The notes below the pieces were generated by a model. It saw only the letters and a program-made list of their open reading frames with translations, had not been told where the DNA came from and did not search any database. Position numbers and translations under genes: made by a program. Positions 43,407 to 51,666 of a DNA stretch of 64,000 bases are shown piece after piece. Position 1 is the stretch's first letter. Each line of letters opens with the position of its first letter. The DNA comes from M2408 sp040386975 (lineage in GTDB: Bacteria > Bacteroidota > Bacteroidia > Flavobacteriales_D > Crocinitomicaceae), in NCBI GenBank assembly GCA_040386975.1, contig JAZKEO010000034.1, forward strand, positions 8,909 to 72,908, read 5' to 3'.

Positions 43407-43913
43407 CTAAGAAAGGTTTGTGATTTCAAATGATTTTTTTAATTCAATCATTTTCATACAAGCAATTGCACACTCAACACCTTTGTTTCCATGTTTTCCT
43501 CCTGAACGATCAATTGATTGTTGCATATTTTCATCTGTTAACAAACAAAAAGCAACTGGAGAATTGTATTCCAAGTTAATGTGCATGATTCCTTGCGTAG
43601 TTCCCTGACAAACGAAATCAAAATGTTTTGTTTCCCCTTGAATCACAACACCAATTGCAATGACGCCATCAATGTCAGTATTATCGAGCATCAATTGAGC
43701 ACCCAAAGGCAATTCAAATGCACCAGGAACAAAACGAATTAAAATACTTTTTTCTGGCACTCCATTTTCAATCAAGGTCTCTTTTGCACCTTTCAGTAAG
43801 TTCAAAGTTATGGAATCGTTCCATTCAGAAACAACAATGCCGACTTTAAAATCGGCACCATTGGGAATATTGTTTTTATCGTATTCCGATAAATTGCGAT
43901 TAGCTGTCGCCAT
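43407..43913 (-). CDS. ribH: 6,7-dimethyl-8-ribityllumazine synthase
   Basis: 168 residues. It makes lumazine from the ribityl-pyrimidine and 3,4-dihydroxybutanone 4-phosphate, the second-last step of riboflavin synthesis. Family motifs are present: VGIVVSEWNDSITLNLLKGA at the start, the substrate loop VPGAFELPLGAQ and GVVIQGETKHFDFVC with the catalytic His. It shares one base with the upstream tetratricopeptide gene (stop/start overlap at 43913), so the two are probably co-transcribed. Confidence 0.95.
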   Translation of the reverse strand: MATANRNLSEYDKNNIPNGADFKVGIVVSEWNDSITLNLLKGAKETLIENGVPEKSILIRFVPGAFELPLGAQLMLDNTDIDGVIAIGVVIQGETKHFDFVCQGTTQGIMHINLEYNSPVAFCLLTDENMQQSIDRSGGKHGNKGVECAIACMKMIELKKSFEITNLS

Positions 43914-44554
43914 TATTTAGTTTTATTATTTTTAACACGAGCGATGTATTTATCAATCGTTTTTGTGTTTGAATACACCAAGTAATTATCTTTAATTTTA
44001 GTATATAACTCACTTGCTTTTTCAAAATCTTTCAATTCTTCAGCGCATAAACCTGCTTTGAATAAATATTCTGGAGTTGTTTTTTCGTTATCTACTTTAT
44101 TAGCAGCGTCAAGATACAATTCCATTGCTTCTTTGTGCTTTCCCATTTCAGAATGACAATCACCTTGTAATCCTAAAGTGTAAACAGAAATATATGTATC
44201 GTCAACATTAACTCCCTCTAATTCAGTTAAAGCTTTGTTGAATTCTCCTTTAGCCATATATTGACGAGCCAAAACAAATTGTGCTAATTCACCACCTTGT
44301 TTTCCATCGTATTTTTTTACAACTGGAGCCAATTCGTCAATTGCTAAATCGACAGAATCTTTCGCTGCGTAGTTTAAACCTGCATAATAAGCGTCTTTTG
44401 ACTTCTCGTTTGCTGGTGACCAAATGAATTGTTTGTAAGTGAAATATCCTAAAATTAAAACAATAATTGAACCAACACCGATTGTAATCATGCGTAAATT
44501 CTTATTGTTTTTAAATTGTGTTTTAAAGTCTTGTGGCGATAAATTTTCTAACAT
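43913..44554 (-). CDS. Membrane-anchored tetratricopeptide repeat protein (YfgM-like)
   Basis: 213 residues. A cytosolic ~20-residue head precedes one transmembrane helix (about 22-41, MITIGVGSIIVLILGYFTY), then about four TPR units (AQFVLARQYMAKGEFNKALTEL, TLGLQGDCHSEMGKHKEAMELYLDAANK and others). YfgM-like proteins help periplasmic folding near the Sec translocon, but the role is not tested here. A TATTTTTG -7 element is at 44612-44605 on the minus strand. It precedes ribH with a one-base overlap. Confidence 0.85.
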   Translation of the reverse strand: MLENLSPQDFKTQFKNNKNLRMITIGVGSIIVLILGYFTYKQFIWSPANEKSKDAYYAGLNYAAKDSVDLAIDELAPVVKKYDGKQGGELAQFVLARQYMAKGEFNKALTELEGVNVDDTYISVYTLGLQGDCHSEMGKHKEAMELYLDAANKVDNEKTTPEYLFKAGLCAEELKDFEKASELYTKIKDNYLVYSNTKTIDKYIARVKNNKTK

Positions 44555-44702
44555 GTTTTAAATTTTATTTCAAAAAGTGCTTATTTTTTCCAAAATTAAG
44601 TCTGCAAAAATAGTTTTTTTTTTTGAAGTTCTTACTATATTTTCTAAAAGTTTTAGGATTAACTTCGTTTCTGCCTTCGGCTGTATTAAAATCCAAGACG
44701 GA

Positions 44703-45314
44703 TCAAAGCTCCAAAACAACCGGATTTGTTAAGTTTTCATCGATAAACTCCTCAATTTTTTCAGTATTTTCTTTCGCAAAAAGGATTCGTTGACATTTTC
44801 CTATACTTTCAAACAAACGATTAACTTTATTAAAGTGATTTTGATAAATGATTTCGTGTGCATTAAACAAAATAATGTGTTTCAATAATTTCAAATTGAT
44901 TCCATTTTGAAAATAAAGTTCAATCACACGTTTTGGGTTTCCAATCACAATGTCGCAACCGTCAAACAAATCGTTTCTTTCTTTGATTTTATTGGCTTTG
45001 TCGTGAACAACAACAACTCTTAAATCTGTTCCATATTTCAATTGTTTGATTTTCTCTTCCACTTCGAAAGCTTCATCAATACCGTTAATTAAAATTAAAG
45101 CGCGAGGAACATCATCTTCAGATTCATCTTTTAATTTTGTCACTAAATGAATTGCCGAAACTAAAATTTCATCCTTTTTATCTTGAGAGAAAACAACTAA
45201 ATCAAAGCCACTTTTCATTTTTTTTAACGCGATTTCTTGATTTTCAGTAAATTCCTTTACTTCAGTTCGAGTTAATGCGAATTGTAAATTTTGACTTAAT
45301 TCAGAAAATTTCAT
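44703..45314 (-). CDS. Single-domain degenerate DEAD-box helicase-like protein
   Basis: 203 residues matching the N-terminal RecA-like domain of DEAD-box RNA helicases: a Q-motif-like FTENQEIALKKMKSGFDLVVFSQ, then GCDIVIGNPKRVIELYFQNG (motif Ib-like TP(G/R) position) and LKHIILFNAHEII. The DEAD box reads NAHE and Walker A lacks GKT, so ATP binding and hydrolysis should be lost. The second RecA domain is missing. It may be a regulatory or RNA-binding relic that is still under selection, since the frame is clean. A TATCTTTG -7 element lies at 45336-45329 on the minus strand. Confidence 0.8.
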   Translation of the reverse strand: MKFSELSQNLQFALTRTEVKEFTENQEIALKKMKSGFDLVVFSQDKKDEILVSAIHLVTKLKDESEDDVPRALILINGIDEAFEVEEKIKQLKYGTDLRVVVVHDKANKIKERNDLFDGCDIVIGNPKRVIELYFQNGINLKLLKHIILFNAHEIIYQNHFNKVNRLFESIGKCQRILFAKENTEKIEEFIDENLTNPVVLEL

Positions 45315-45348
45315 TTGGATTTTTTTTACAAAGATAGCTTTTTTTGAG

Positions 45349-45417
45349 TTATGAGTTTGTAATTAGAAGTTAGTGGTAAGAGTTCACTACTAACTACTAA
45401 CTAATAACTACTAACTA
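45349..45417. repeat. Low-complexity hairpin after the patatin-barrel gene
   Basis: 'gagttatgagtttg.. agaagttagt' pairs in part with 'actactaactactaact' units. It lies between the patatin gene's stop and the promoter of the next gene. Confidence 0.5.
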
Positions 45418-45419
45418 AT

Positions 45420-47693
45420 TCAACGGATTGCTCTTTCATTAAACAAAACATAACCGTAACTTATTTGAAACGAAATCGGATCAGTTTGTTTTGGGAAATA
45501 ATTAAATGTCGCTCTAAGTGGACCAATCGGACTGTGATAAATCGCTGATAAAGCATGTAAAAATGTTTCTCCTTTGAAAATTTTTGAATATTCAAAACCT
45601 CCATCGTCAAGTTGAATCAATTGTTTAAACGGTTGATAATAATAGGAATCAAGTCTGAAATCAATATTTTTTATCGGGCTAAGAATAAAATTAATTCCTA
45701 TTCCTGCATGCTGTGGTGCACGGTATTCTGCTAAAAAAAAACTGTATAAATCTGGTATTGGAGCAAATTCCGTTGTATTTAATAAGGTTGCTGTATAATT
45801 TTTAAACAAAGATTGGCTATTCACAATAGCTTTTCCGTGAAAACCAATATGAATGTATTTGTGATTAATTAAAAAGGATTGAAATTCTGAATTTAGTTGA
45901 ATCCATTGATGATGCTTTTTTGAGTCATATTTTGTTGCAGAAGTTGAACCCGAAATACTTCGTTCCATTCCATCGATAAAACGAAATTTAATTAAAAACA
46001 TATTGCCTCCGTTAGCGAATTGCTTTTTGTTCAAGGTGTTAAATTCCAAACTCCAACTAAGTTGTACACCTTTAAAAGTAGTAATGTCAGCAGTATCTTT
46101 GCTCGTAAATGTTGAAGTTTGATAATAAGAATCGTCCAAATCAAACACACGTGCATCAAAGATATTTTTACCTTTATTTCCGATTGGGTTTTTTAATTTT
46201 AGACCATAGTAAAGTTCATTTTGAACTAGAAATGAAGGCTTTACATCTTCAAAAAAAGTCGCCGAACTTCTAAAATAATCCCATCGATTCATCACAAAAT
46301 AAGGGGAAATCGTTATTGGATAATAATTCGGTATTGTAAAATCCATGGTGGTTTTAATAGAGCCGTAAAACCTTCCAAAATACGATTCACCTTTAAATTT
46401 AAATGCATTACGTTTTACAGAAAGATAACTCACACCAATATAACCCGTATTTATAGGTCGTGAAGAAAAATGTCCTCCAACTTCTAATTTAAATTCTTTT
46501 GATTTCTTGACATAAATATCTAACAAATAAGTTGAATCTATTTTTGTTAATGATGGATACAAATTATCAACTTGTTGAAAATTAGCCGTTCTAAAATAAC
46601 GTTTTGTGAGCTTGTCATCACTTAAAATTTTTCCTTTGTTGTTTTTTAGAATTGAATTCCGAACGAAAATCACATCTTTATCTTTTTTACTTGATGTACT
46701 AATTTTACTAATTCTCAAGCTTGAAATAGTTGACTTAAACTCATTTCTCTTTCTATATAAATCAATCGGATTTTCTTTTCTCGAAACATGTAAATAAATG
46801 GAGTCAATCATCTTTAGAGTTGAAAAATAACCTTCATCAATAGCCTTTTTAACATGTTCAAAATCAAAGGTACTTAAAGTCGCTTTTGGTTCAATAACAA
46901 TCCCATAATCACATGGCAATGTGAAATCAGAATGTGAAACCAACATATTTGTAATCTGGCTAATCAAATCATCTTCAGAAGGTTTTGTGGCGTTTGAAGT
47001 TACATTACTACCAATAATATAATCGACATCAAAATCTTGATACATCAAATTTACAGGAAAATTGTTGTACAAACCGCCATCAAAAAGTAATTTCCCATCT
47101 ATTTGAATTGGACTAATAAAAAACGGATATGTCATGGATGAACGAACAACTAAATTTAATTTCCCTTTATCAAAGTTGACACTTTTTTTGTTTTCTATAT
47201 CCGAAGAAACACATCTAAAAGGAACAAACAATTTATTAAAATCATCACCTTTAGAAGCACTTACAGTCCCCATCAATCGCATCATTTCGAAATCCAACAA
47301 AACAGATGAAATAAAGTTTGTAGGTAATGACTTCATCAATGTACTATCTTTGGCAAAAGGAATTTCAACGATACTCGCGTCTCCTTCATCTTCTAAGAAA
47401 AAAAACTGCTGATTATTCTCTAAACTTCCCTTTGTCATCAGTTGAAAACGCTTACTTAAAACATATTCCTCAATTTCCTTTGGTGAATACCCACAAGCGT
47501 ATAAAGCTCCAATCAAAGCTCCAGCTGATGTTCCCGTTATGTAATCGATAGGGATTTGTTTTTCTTCTAAAGCCTTTAAAACCCCTATATGAGCAAAACC
47601 AGAAGCACCTCCACCACTTAACACTAGCCCTACTTTTTGAGAAAAAGTATAACTCGACAAAAAAATAATAAAGTATGAAATCAGGCCTTTCAA
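45420..47693 (-). CDS. Patatin-like phospholipase fused to an outer-membrane barrel
   Basis: 757 residues from TTG 47693 (no in-frame ATG fits the signal peptide). The signal peptide (1-18) is followed by a patatin domain with oxyanion loop SGGGASG (26-32), nucleophile Ser56 in GTSAG and Asp205 in DGG, so the catalytic dyad is complete. A POTRA-like stretch (about 330-400) and a C-terminal Omp85-like barrel (ending ISFQISYGYVLFNERAIR) follow. This is the PlpD/type Vd layout, in which the barrel places the lipase at the surface. It may act on host or self lipids. Confidence 0.9.
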   Translation of the reverse strand: MKGLISYFIIFLSSYTFSQKVGLVLSGGGASGFAHIGVLKALEEKQIPIDYITGTSAGALIGALYACGYSPKEIEEYVLSKRFQLMTKGSLENNQQFFFLEDEGDASIVEIPFAKDSTLMKSLPTNFISSVLLDFEMMRLMGTVSASKGDDFNKLFVPFRCVSSDIENKKSVNFDKGKLNLVVRSSMTYPFFISPIQIDGKLLFDGGLYNNFPVNLMYQDFDVDYIIGSNVTSNATKPSEDDLISQITNMLVSHSDFTLPCDYGIVIEPKATLSTFDFEHVKKAIDEGYFSTLKMIDSIYLHVSRKENPIDLYRKRNEFKSTISSLRISKISTSSKKDKDVIFVRNSILKNNKGKILSDDKLTKRYFRTANFQQVDNLYPSLTKIDSTYLLDIYVKKSKEFKLEVGGHFSSRPINTGYIGVSYLSVKRNAFKFKGESYFGRFYGSIKTTMDFTIPNYYPITISPYFVMNRWDYFRSSATFFEDVKPSFLVQNELYYGLKLKNPIGNKGKNIFDARVFDLDDSYYQTSTFTSKDTADITTFKGVQLSWSLEFNTLNKKQFANGGNMFLIKFRFIDGMERSISGSTSATKYDSKKHHQWIQLNSEFQSFLINHKYIHIGFHGKAIVNSQSLFKNYTATLLNTTEFAPIPDLYSFFLAEYRAPQHAGIGINFILSPIKNIDFRLDSYYYQPFKQLIQLDDGGFEYSKIFKGETFLHALSAIYHSPIGPLRATFNYFPKQTDPISFQISYGYVLFNERAIR

Positions 47694-47817
47694 AAAAAAG
47701 ATATTGTTATTTTAATAATCCATTAGGTTTCATGCAAATTTAATTTATTTTGTGGATTAAATAAATTTTTGAAAAATATTTTATACATTTACACTTACAA
47801 AAGTTTCACAGAAAACA

Positions 47818-48495
47818 ATGAAATCAATTTTATTTTTAATCTGCTTACCTATACTATTATTTTCATGTAAAAAGGATAATACAAGTATTTCCATGCATGA
47901 CAATTATTTCCCAATAGCTAAGGGTCAATTTGTTGAGTATAATGTAACAGCAATTCATCATGGAAACCCTGATGGCAAACACGAAACATTACATTACATT
48001 TTAAAAACCCTAATTGGTGATTCAGTAATTGATAACTCAGGAAGAATTGCCCACAAGTTTTTAAGATTTAAATATGACTCATTACAGACTGAATTTAAAA
48101 TTAAGGACTTATGGACTTGTATCTTAGATCAAAATCGCATTGAACTCATTGAAGAGAATGAACGTTTAGTTAAACTTGTTTTATCACCAAGTGTTGAAAA
48201 AGAATGGAATATAAATGCGTTTAATTCTCAAGCAGAACTATTAGCTAGTTATCAAAACATACATAAACCAATGACAATAAACGGTTTAAACTTTGACTCA
48301 ACAATTACCGTACTTGAAGAAAAAACCGACCCTCCAAGTTTAATTGAATACAATCTTAAATTTGAAGTCTATGCGAAAAATGTAGGCTTAATCTATAAAT
48401 ATTATAAATCGTTAGAAATAGATAATTTTGATACACTTCACCCTATTCAAGGTGATGAATATTATTATTCGGTTCGCAAATATGGAAAAGAATAA
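47818..48495 (+). CDS. Lipoprotein, tandem paralog 1
   Basis: 225 residues with Cys17 as the lipid site (LLFSCKKDN). The mature part is beta-rich with DNYFPIAKGQFVEYNVTAIHHG, DSVIDNSGRIAHKF, KEWNINAFNS and KNVGLIYKYYKSL. It is clearly related to the next gene along its whole length, so the two come from a tandem duplication. No enzyme motif is seen. Such small beta lipoproteins often sit on the outer-membrane surface. Promoter elements are weak (TACATTTA-like). Confidence 0.8.
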   Translation: MKSILFLICLPILLFSCKKDNTSISMHDNYFPIAKGQFVEYNVTAIHHGNPDGKHETLHYILKTLIGDSVIDNSGRIAHKFLRFKYDSLQTEFKIKDLWTCILDQNRIELIEENERLVKLVLSPSVEKEWNINAFNSQAELLASYQNIHKPMTINGLNFDSTITVLEEKTDPPSLIEYNLKFEVYAKNVGLIYKYYKSLEIDNFDTLHPIQGDEYYYSVRKYGKE

Positions 48496-48602
48496 ACGCT
48501 TTTTATTCTTCGAATGAACATCTGAAAATATATTTTGTACTTTTACGTTTAAAAATATAAGTGATTTAATATCTAAACTACTTAATTTTTAAGTGTATTT
48601 TA

Positions 48603-49283
48603 ATGAAAATCAAACTTTTATCTTCCATTTTGGTTTTATTTTTATTTGTTTTATCTTGTAAAAAAGATTCAACATCAGTGGATTTCCATGAAGATTATTT
48701 TCCATTAGAAAAAGGAAAATTTGTTGAATACAATGCTACCTATATTTTTCACGATCATGTTGCTGGAATTCATGAAACAACAAATTTTATTTTAAAAACA
48801 GTTGTCGGAGATACAACAATTGACAATTCAGGGAGAATAGCCTGGAAATTTGAACGCTATGTTTTTGATCACGTTTTCCAAATTTATGAATTCAAAGATT
48901 TATGGACGGCAATTATTGACCAAAGTAGAGCCGAATTAGTTGAAGAAAATCAACGCATTATTAAACTTGTTTTCGCTCCAACTTTAGAAAAAGAATGGGA
49001 CATAAATGCCTTTAATTCGGAAGATGAACTTTTGGCTTATTATGAAAACATCCACAAACCAACAAAAATCAATGGTCTTAATTTCGATTCAACAATAACA
49101 GTTGTTCAAGAAAAAATCGACCCTAATCTGGTCGAATACAGAAGAAAAATTGAAATCTACGCCAAAAATGTCGGTTTGATTCATAAATATTACAAAGATT
49201 TGACAATCAAAAATTTTGACACATTACAACCTCAAAAAGGAACAGAACTTTATTACAACATTATAAATTACGGTACACAATAA
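48603..49283 (+). CDS. Lipoprotein, tandem paralog 2
   Basis: 226 residues with Cys19 as the lipid site (LFVLSCKKDST). It aligns throughout with the 47818 protein: EDYFPLEKGKFVEYNATYIFHD, DTTIDNSGRIAWKF, KEWDINAFNS and KNVGLIHKYYKDL. Differences are spread evenly, pointing to an older duplication with both copies kept. Function is unknown. Confidence 0.8.
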   Translation: MKIKLLSSILVLFLFVLSCKKDSTSVDFHEDYFPLEKGKFVEYNATYIFHDHVAGIHETTNFILKTVVGDTTIDNSGRIAWKFERYVFDHVFQIYEFKDLWTAIIDQSRAELVEENQRIIKLVFAPTLEKEWDINAFNSEDELLAYYENIHKPTKINGLNFDSTITVVQEKIDPNLVEYRRKIEIYAKNVGLIHKYYKDLTIKNFDTLQPQKGTELYYNIINYGTQ

Positions 49284-49312
49284 GGTATCAAAATTGAAAA
49301 CGCTTAAATCTT

Positions 49313-50413
49313 ATGAATTTAGAAGATATTAAATACGATTGCAAACATTTTAAAGGAACAGTTCCTTGTAAACCAAACAAACAATTTGATTACACCTGTT
49401 CAGATTGCCCAGTTTACACAAAAATTGAAAAGCGCATTTTAATTATTAAATTAGGTGCTTTGGGAGATGTGATTCGCACTACACCACTTTTAGTAAAATT
49501 CAAAGCTTTATATCCAAATTCTCATATCACTTGGCTAACCTTAAGTCCATCAATTTTACCTCAAAGTGAAATTGATGTCATTTATACCTTGGATGCCGTT
49601 TCAATTTTTAACTTACAATCTTCAGAATTTGATATTGCTATAAATCTAGACAAAGAAGAAGAGGCTTGTAAAATACTTGCACAAGTTAAATCTTCTGAAA
49701 AATTAGGTTTTATATGGTCAAATAACCATATTAGTATTGCAAATCCTGAATCAAAACATAAATTATTAACTGGCTTTTTCGACGGACTATCCAAAGCAAA
49801 TACAAAAAGTTATTTAGAAGAAATTTTCGAAATTTGTAATTTCAAGTTTGACTACGAACCTTATTTAATCAATTTAAATAAGAATCTTTCAGCTAAATGG
49901 GAAAAACATTTTTCAGAATTAAACGATAAAGATGGAAATCGAAAAAAACTTATTGGCTTAAATACAGGCTGTGGACCAAGATGGAATACTCGTCTGTGGC
50001 CAATTGAAAATTGGGAAAACTTAGCAACTTTACTTTTTAAAGCTGGATTTCTACCTGTTTTCTTAGGCGGAGAATTGGAAAACGAAAAAAACATCCTTCT
50101 TTCTAAAAAAACGGGAGCATATTATCCAGGGTATTTTTCTTTGGAAGAATTTATCGCTCTAACAAACTCCATGGATTTAGTTGTAACACAAGTTTCCATG
50201 ATGATGCACATTGCAACGGCTTTACAAAAAAAGATGGTTTTGATGAATAACATTTTCAATAAGCACGAATTTGAATTGTACGGACGAGGCGAAATTGTTG
50301 GTCCGCCTAACGAATGCATCTGTTTTTACGGAAATTCTTGCTTGAAAGGAAATTCCTGTATGCACGACATCACTCCAGAAGTTATTTTAAAAGCTATTGA
50401 AAAAAACAGTTAA
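49313..50413 (+). CDS. GT9 glycosyltransferase (heptosyltransferase-like) with cysteine clusters
   Basis: 366 residues of the GT9 type used in LPS core synthesis: ILIIKLGALGDVIRTTPLLVKFK near residue 43, then GLNTGCGPRWNTRLWPIENWENLATLL and DLVVTQVSMMMHIATALQKKMVLMNN. Four Cys (10, 19, 29, 32) precede the core and four more (335, 337, 343, 349) follow it, which suggests a bound metal or iron-sulfur cluster joining the two ends. The acceptor is unknown. The next glycosyltransferase starts 4 nt after its stop, so the two work in one pathway. Confidence 0.88.
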   Translation: MNLEDIKYDCKHFKGTVPCKPNKQFDYTCSDCPVYTKIEKRILIIKLGALGDVIRTTPLLVKFKALYPNSHITWLTLSPSILPQSEIDVIYTLDAVSIFNLQSSEFDIAINLDKEEEACKILAQVKSSEKLGFIWSNNHISIANPESKHKLLTGFFDGLSKANTKSYLEEIFEICNFKFDYEPYLINLNKNLSAKWEKHFSELNDKDGNRKKLIGLNTGCGPRWNTRLWPIENWENLATLLFKAGFLPVFLGGELENEKNILLSKKTGAYYPGYFSLEEFIALTNSMDLVVTQVSMMMHIATALQKKMVLMNNIFNKHEFELYGRGEIVGPPNECICFYGNSCLKGNSCMHDITPEVILKAIEKNS

Positions 50414-50416
50414 TTA

Positions 50417-51547
50417 ATGAAAATAGCCTTTCTCTCAACATTTTTCCCTTTCAGAGGTGGAATTGCACAATTCAATGCTTTGGTTTACCGTGAATTAGAA
50501 AAAAATCACGAAGTCAAAGCTTTTACTTTCAAAAGACAATACCCAAATTTTTTATTCCCTGGAAAAACACAATACGTTACAGAAAACGACCTCGCTGATA
50601 AAATTGATTCTGTCGAAACTTTAGACTCTGTCAATCCACTTTCATACATCCAAACGGCTAAAAAAATCAAAAAATACAATCCTGACGTCATCATCACAAA
50701 ATACTGGATGACTTTCTTTGGGCCAAGTTTGGGGTATGTTTTGGGAAAATTAAAAAAATCGGTGCGAATTAGTATTTTAGATAATGTCATTCCTCATGAA
50801 AAACGCTTTTTTGACGCTCCTTTTAATCGCTATTTTCTAAAGAGAAATGATGGTTTTATTGTAATGTCTGACAAAGTTTTAGCAGATTTACTTTCCATCA
50901 AACCTGAAGCGAAGTATTTGCGAATCAATCATCCAGTTTACGATCATTTTGGAGAAAAATTAAATCAAGAAGAAGCACAAAACCTATTAAAGGTTGATCC
51001 TTTTAAAAAAACCTTACTCTTTTTTGGAATTATTCGCGACTACAAAGGTTTGGATTTGTTAATTGAAGCTTTATCTTTCTTAGATGATTCTTACCAATTG
51101 ATTATCGCTGGAGAAGTTTATGGTTCTTTTGAAAAATACACGAAATTGATTGAAAAACTGAAGGTATCACATAAAATTTCACTTCACAATCAATATATTT
51201 CCGACAATGAGGTAAGTCGCTATTTTTCAGCAGCTGACGTTTGTGTTTTACCTTACAAATCAGCTACACAAAGTGGAATCACAAGCATTTCCAATCATTT
51301 TTTATTGCCAATAATCGCGACAGATGTTGGAGGTTTGAAGGAAACAATTTATCATCAAAAAACAGGATTAATTGTTGACGAAATTTCTGCCCTTGCACTT
51401 TCGGAAAGTATCAATCTTTATTTTGAAAAAAATCATAAAAAAGAATTTTCTGAAAATATTTTAGAATTTAATTTAGAAAATTCCTGGGAAAAATTTTCAG
51501 CTAAGATGCTTGATTTTGTTAGCGAACTGAAGAAAACAAAAAAGTAA
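50417..51547 (+). CDS. GT4-family glycosyltransferase
   Basis: 376 residues of the two-domain GT-B fold. N-terminal FFPFRGGIAQFNALVYREL is the acceptor-side glycine loop. The C-terminal donor site has LFFGIIRDYKGLDLLIEALSFL, CVLPYKSATQSGITSISNHFLLPIIATDVGGLKET, the usual GT4 E/Q-x7-E region. It should add a sugar from a nucleotide donor to a lipid or surface glycan. It lies 4 nt behind the GT9 gene, and together they form a short surface-glycan unit. The sugar cannot be read from sequence. Confidence 0.9.
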   Translation: MKIAFLSTFFPFRGGIAQFNALVYRELEKNHEVKAFTFKRQYPNFLFPGKTQYVTENDLADKIDSVETLDSVNPLSYIQTAKKIKKYNPDVIITKYWMTFFGPSLGYVLGKLKKSVRISILDNVIPHEKRFFDAPFNRYFLKRNDGFIVMSDKVLADLLSIKPEAKYLRINHPVYDHFGEKLNQEEAQNLLKVDPFKKTLLFFGIIRDYKGLDLLIEALSFLDDSYQLIIAGEVYGSFEKYTKLIEKLKVSHKISLHNQYISDNEVSRYFSAADVCVLPYKSATQSGITSISNHFLLPIIATDVGGLKETIYHQKTGLIVDEISALALSESINLYFEKNHKKEFSENILEFNLENSWEKFSAKMLDFVSELKKTKK

Positions 51548-51602
51548 AATTTCGCAATTTTTCATTTAAAAAAGTAAAATAAATCAAATAATTTGTTTTT
51601 AC

Positions 51603-51633
51603 TTGAATAAAACAAATGAAAATTCTATCTTTG
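51603..51633 (+). promoter_or_regulatory. secDF promoter
   Basis: TTG at 51603-51605, a 20-nt spacer and TATCTTTG at 51626-51633, 33 nt before the secDF ATG. This is a good match to the Bacteroidota housekeeping promoter. Confidence 0.7.
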
Positions 51634-51666
51634 CGGGCTTAAATTTAATAATCAATACAGCGAAAT

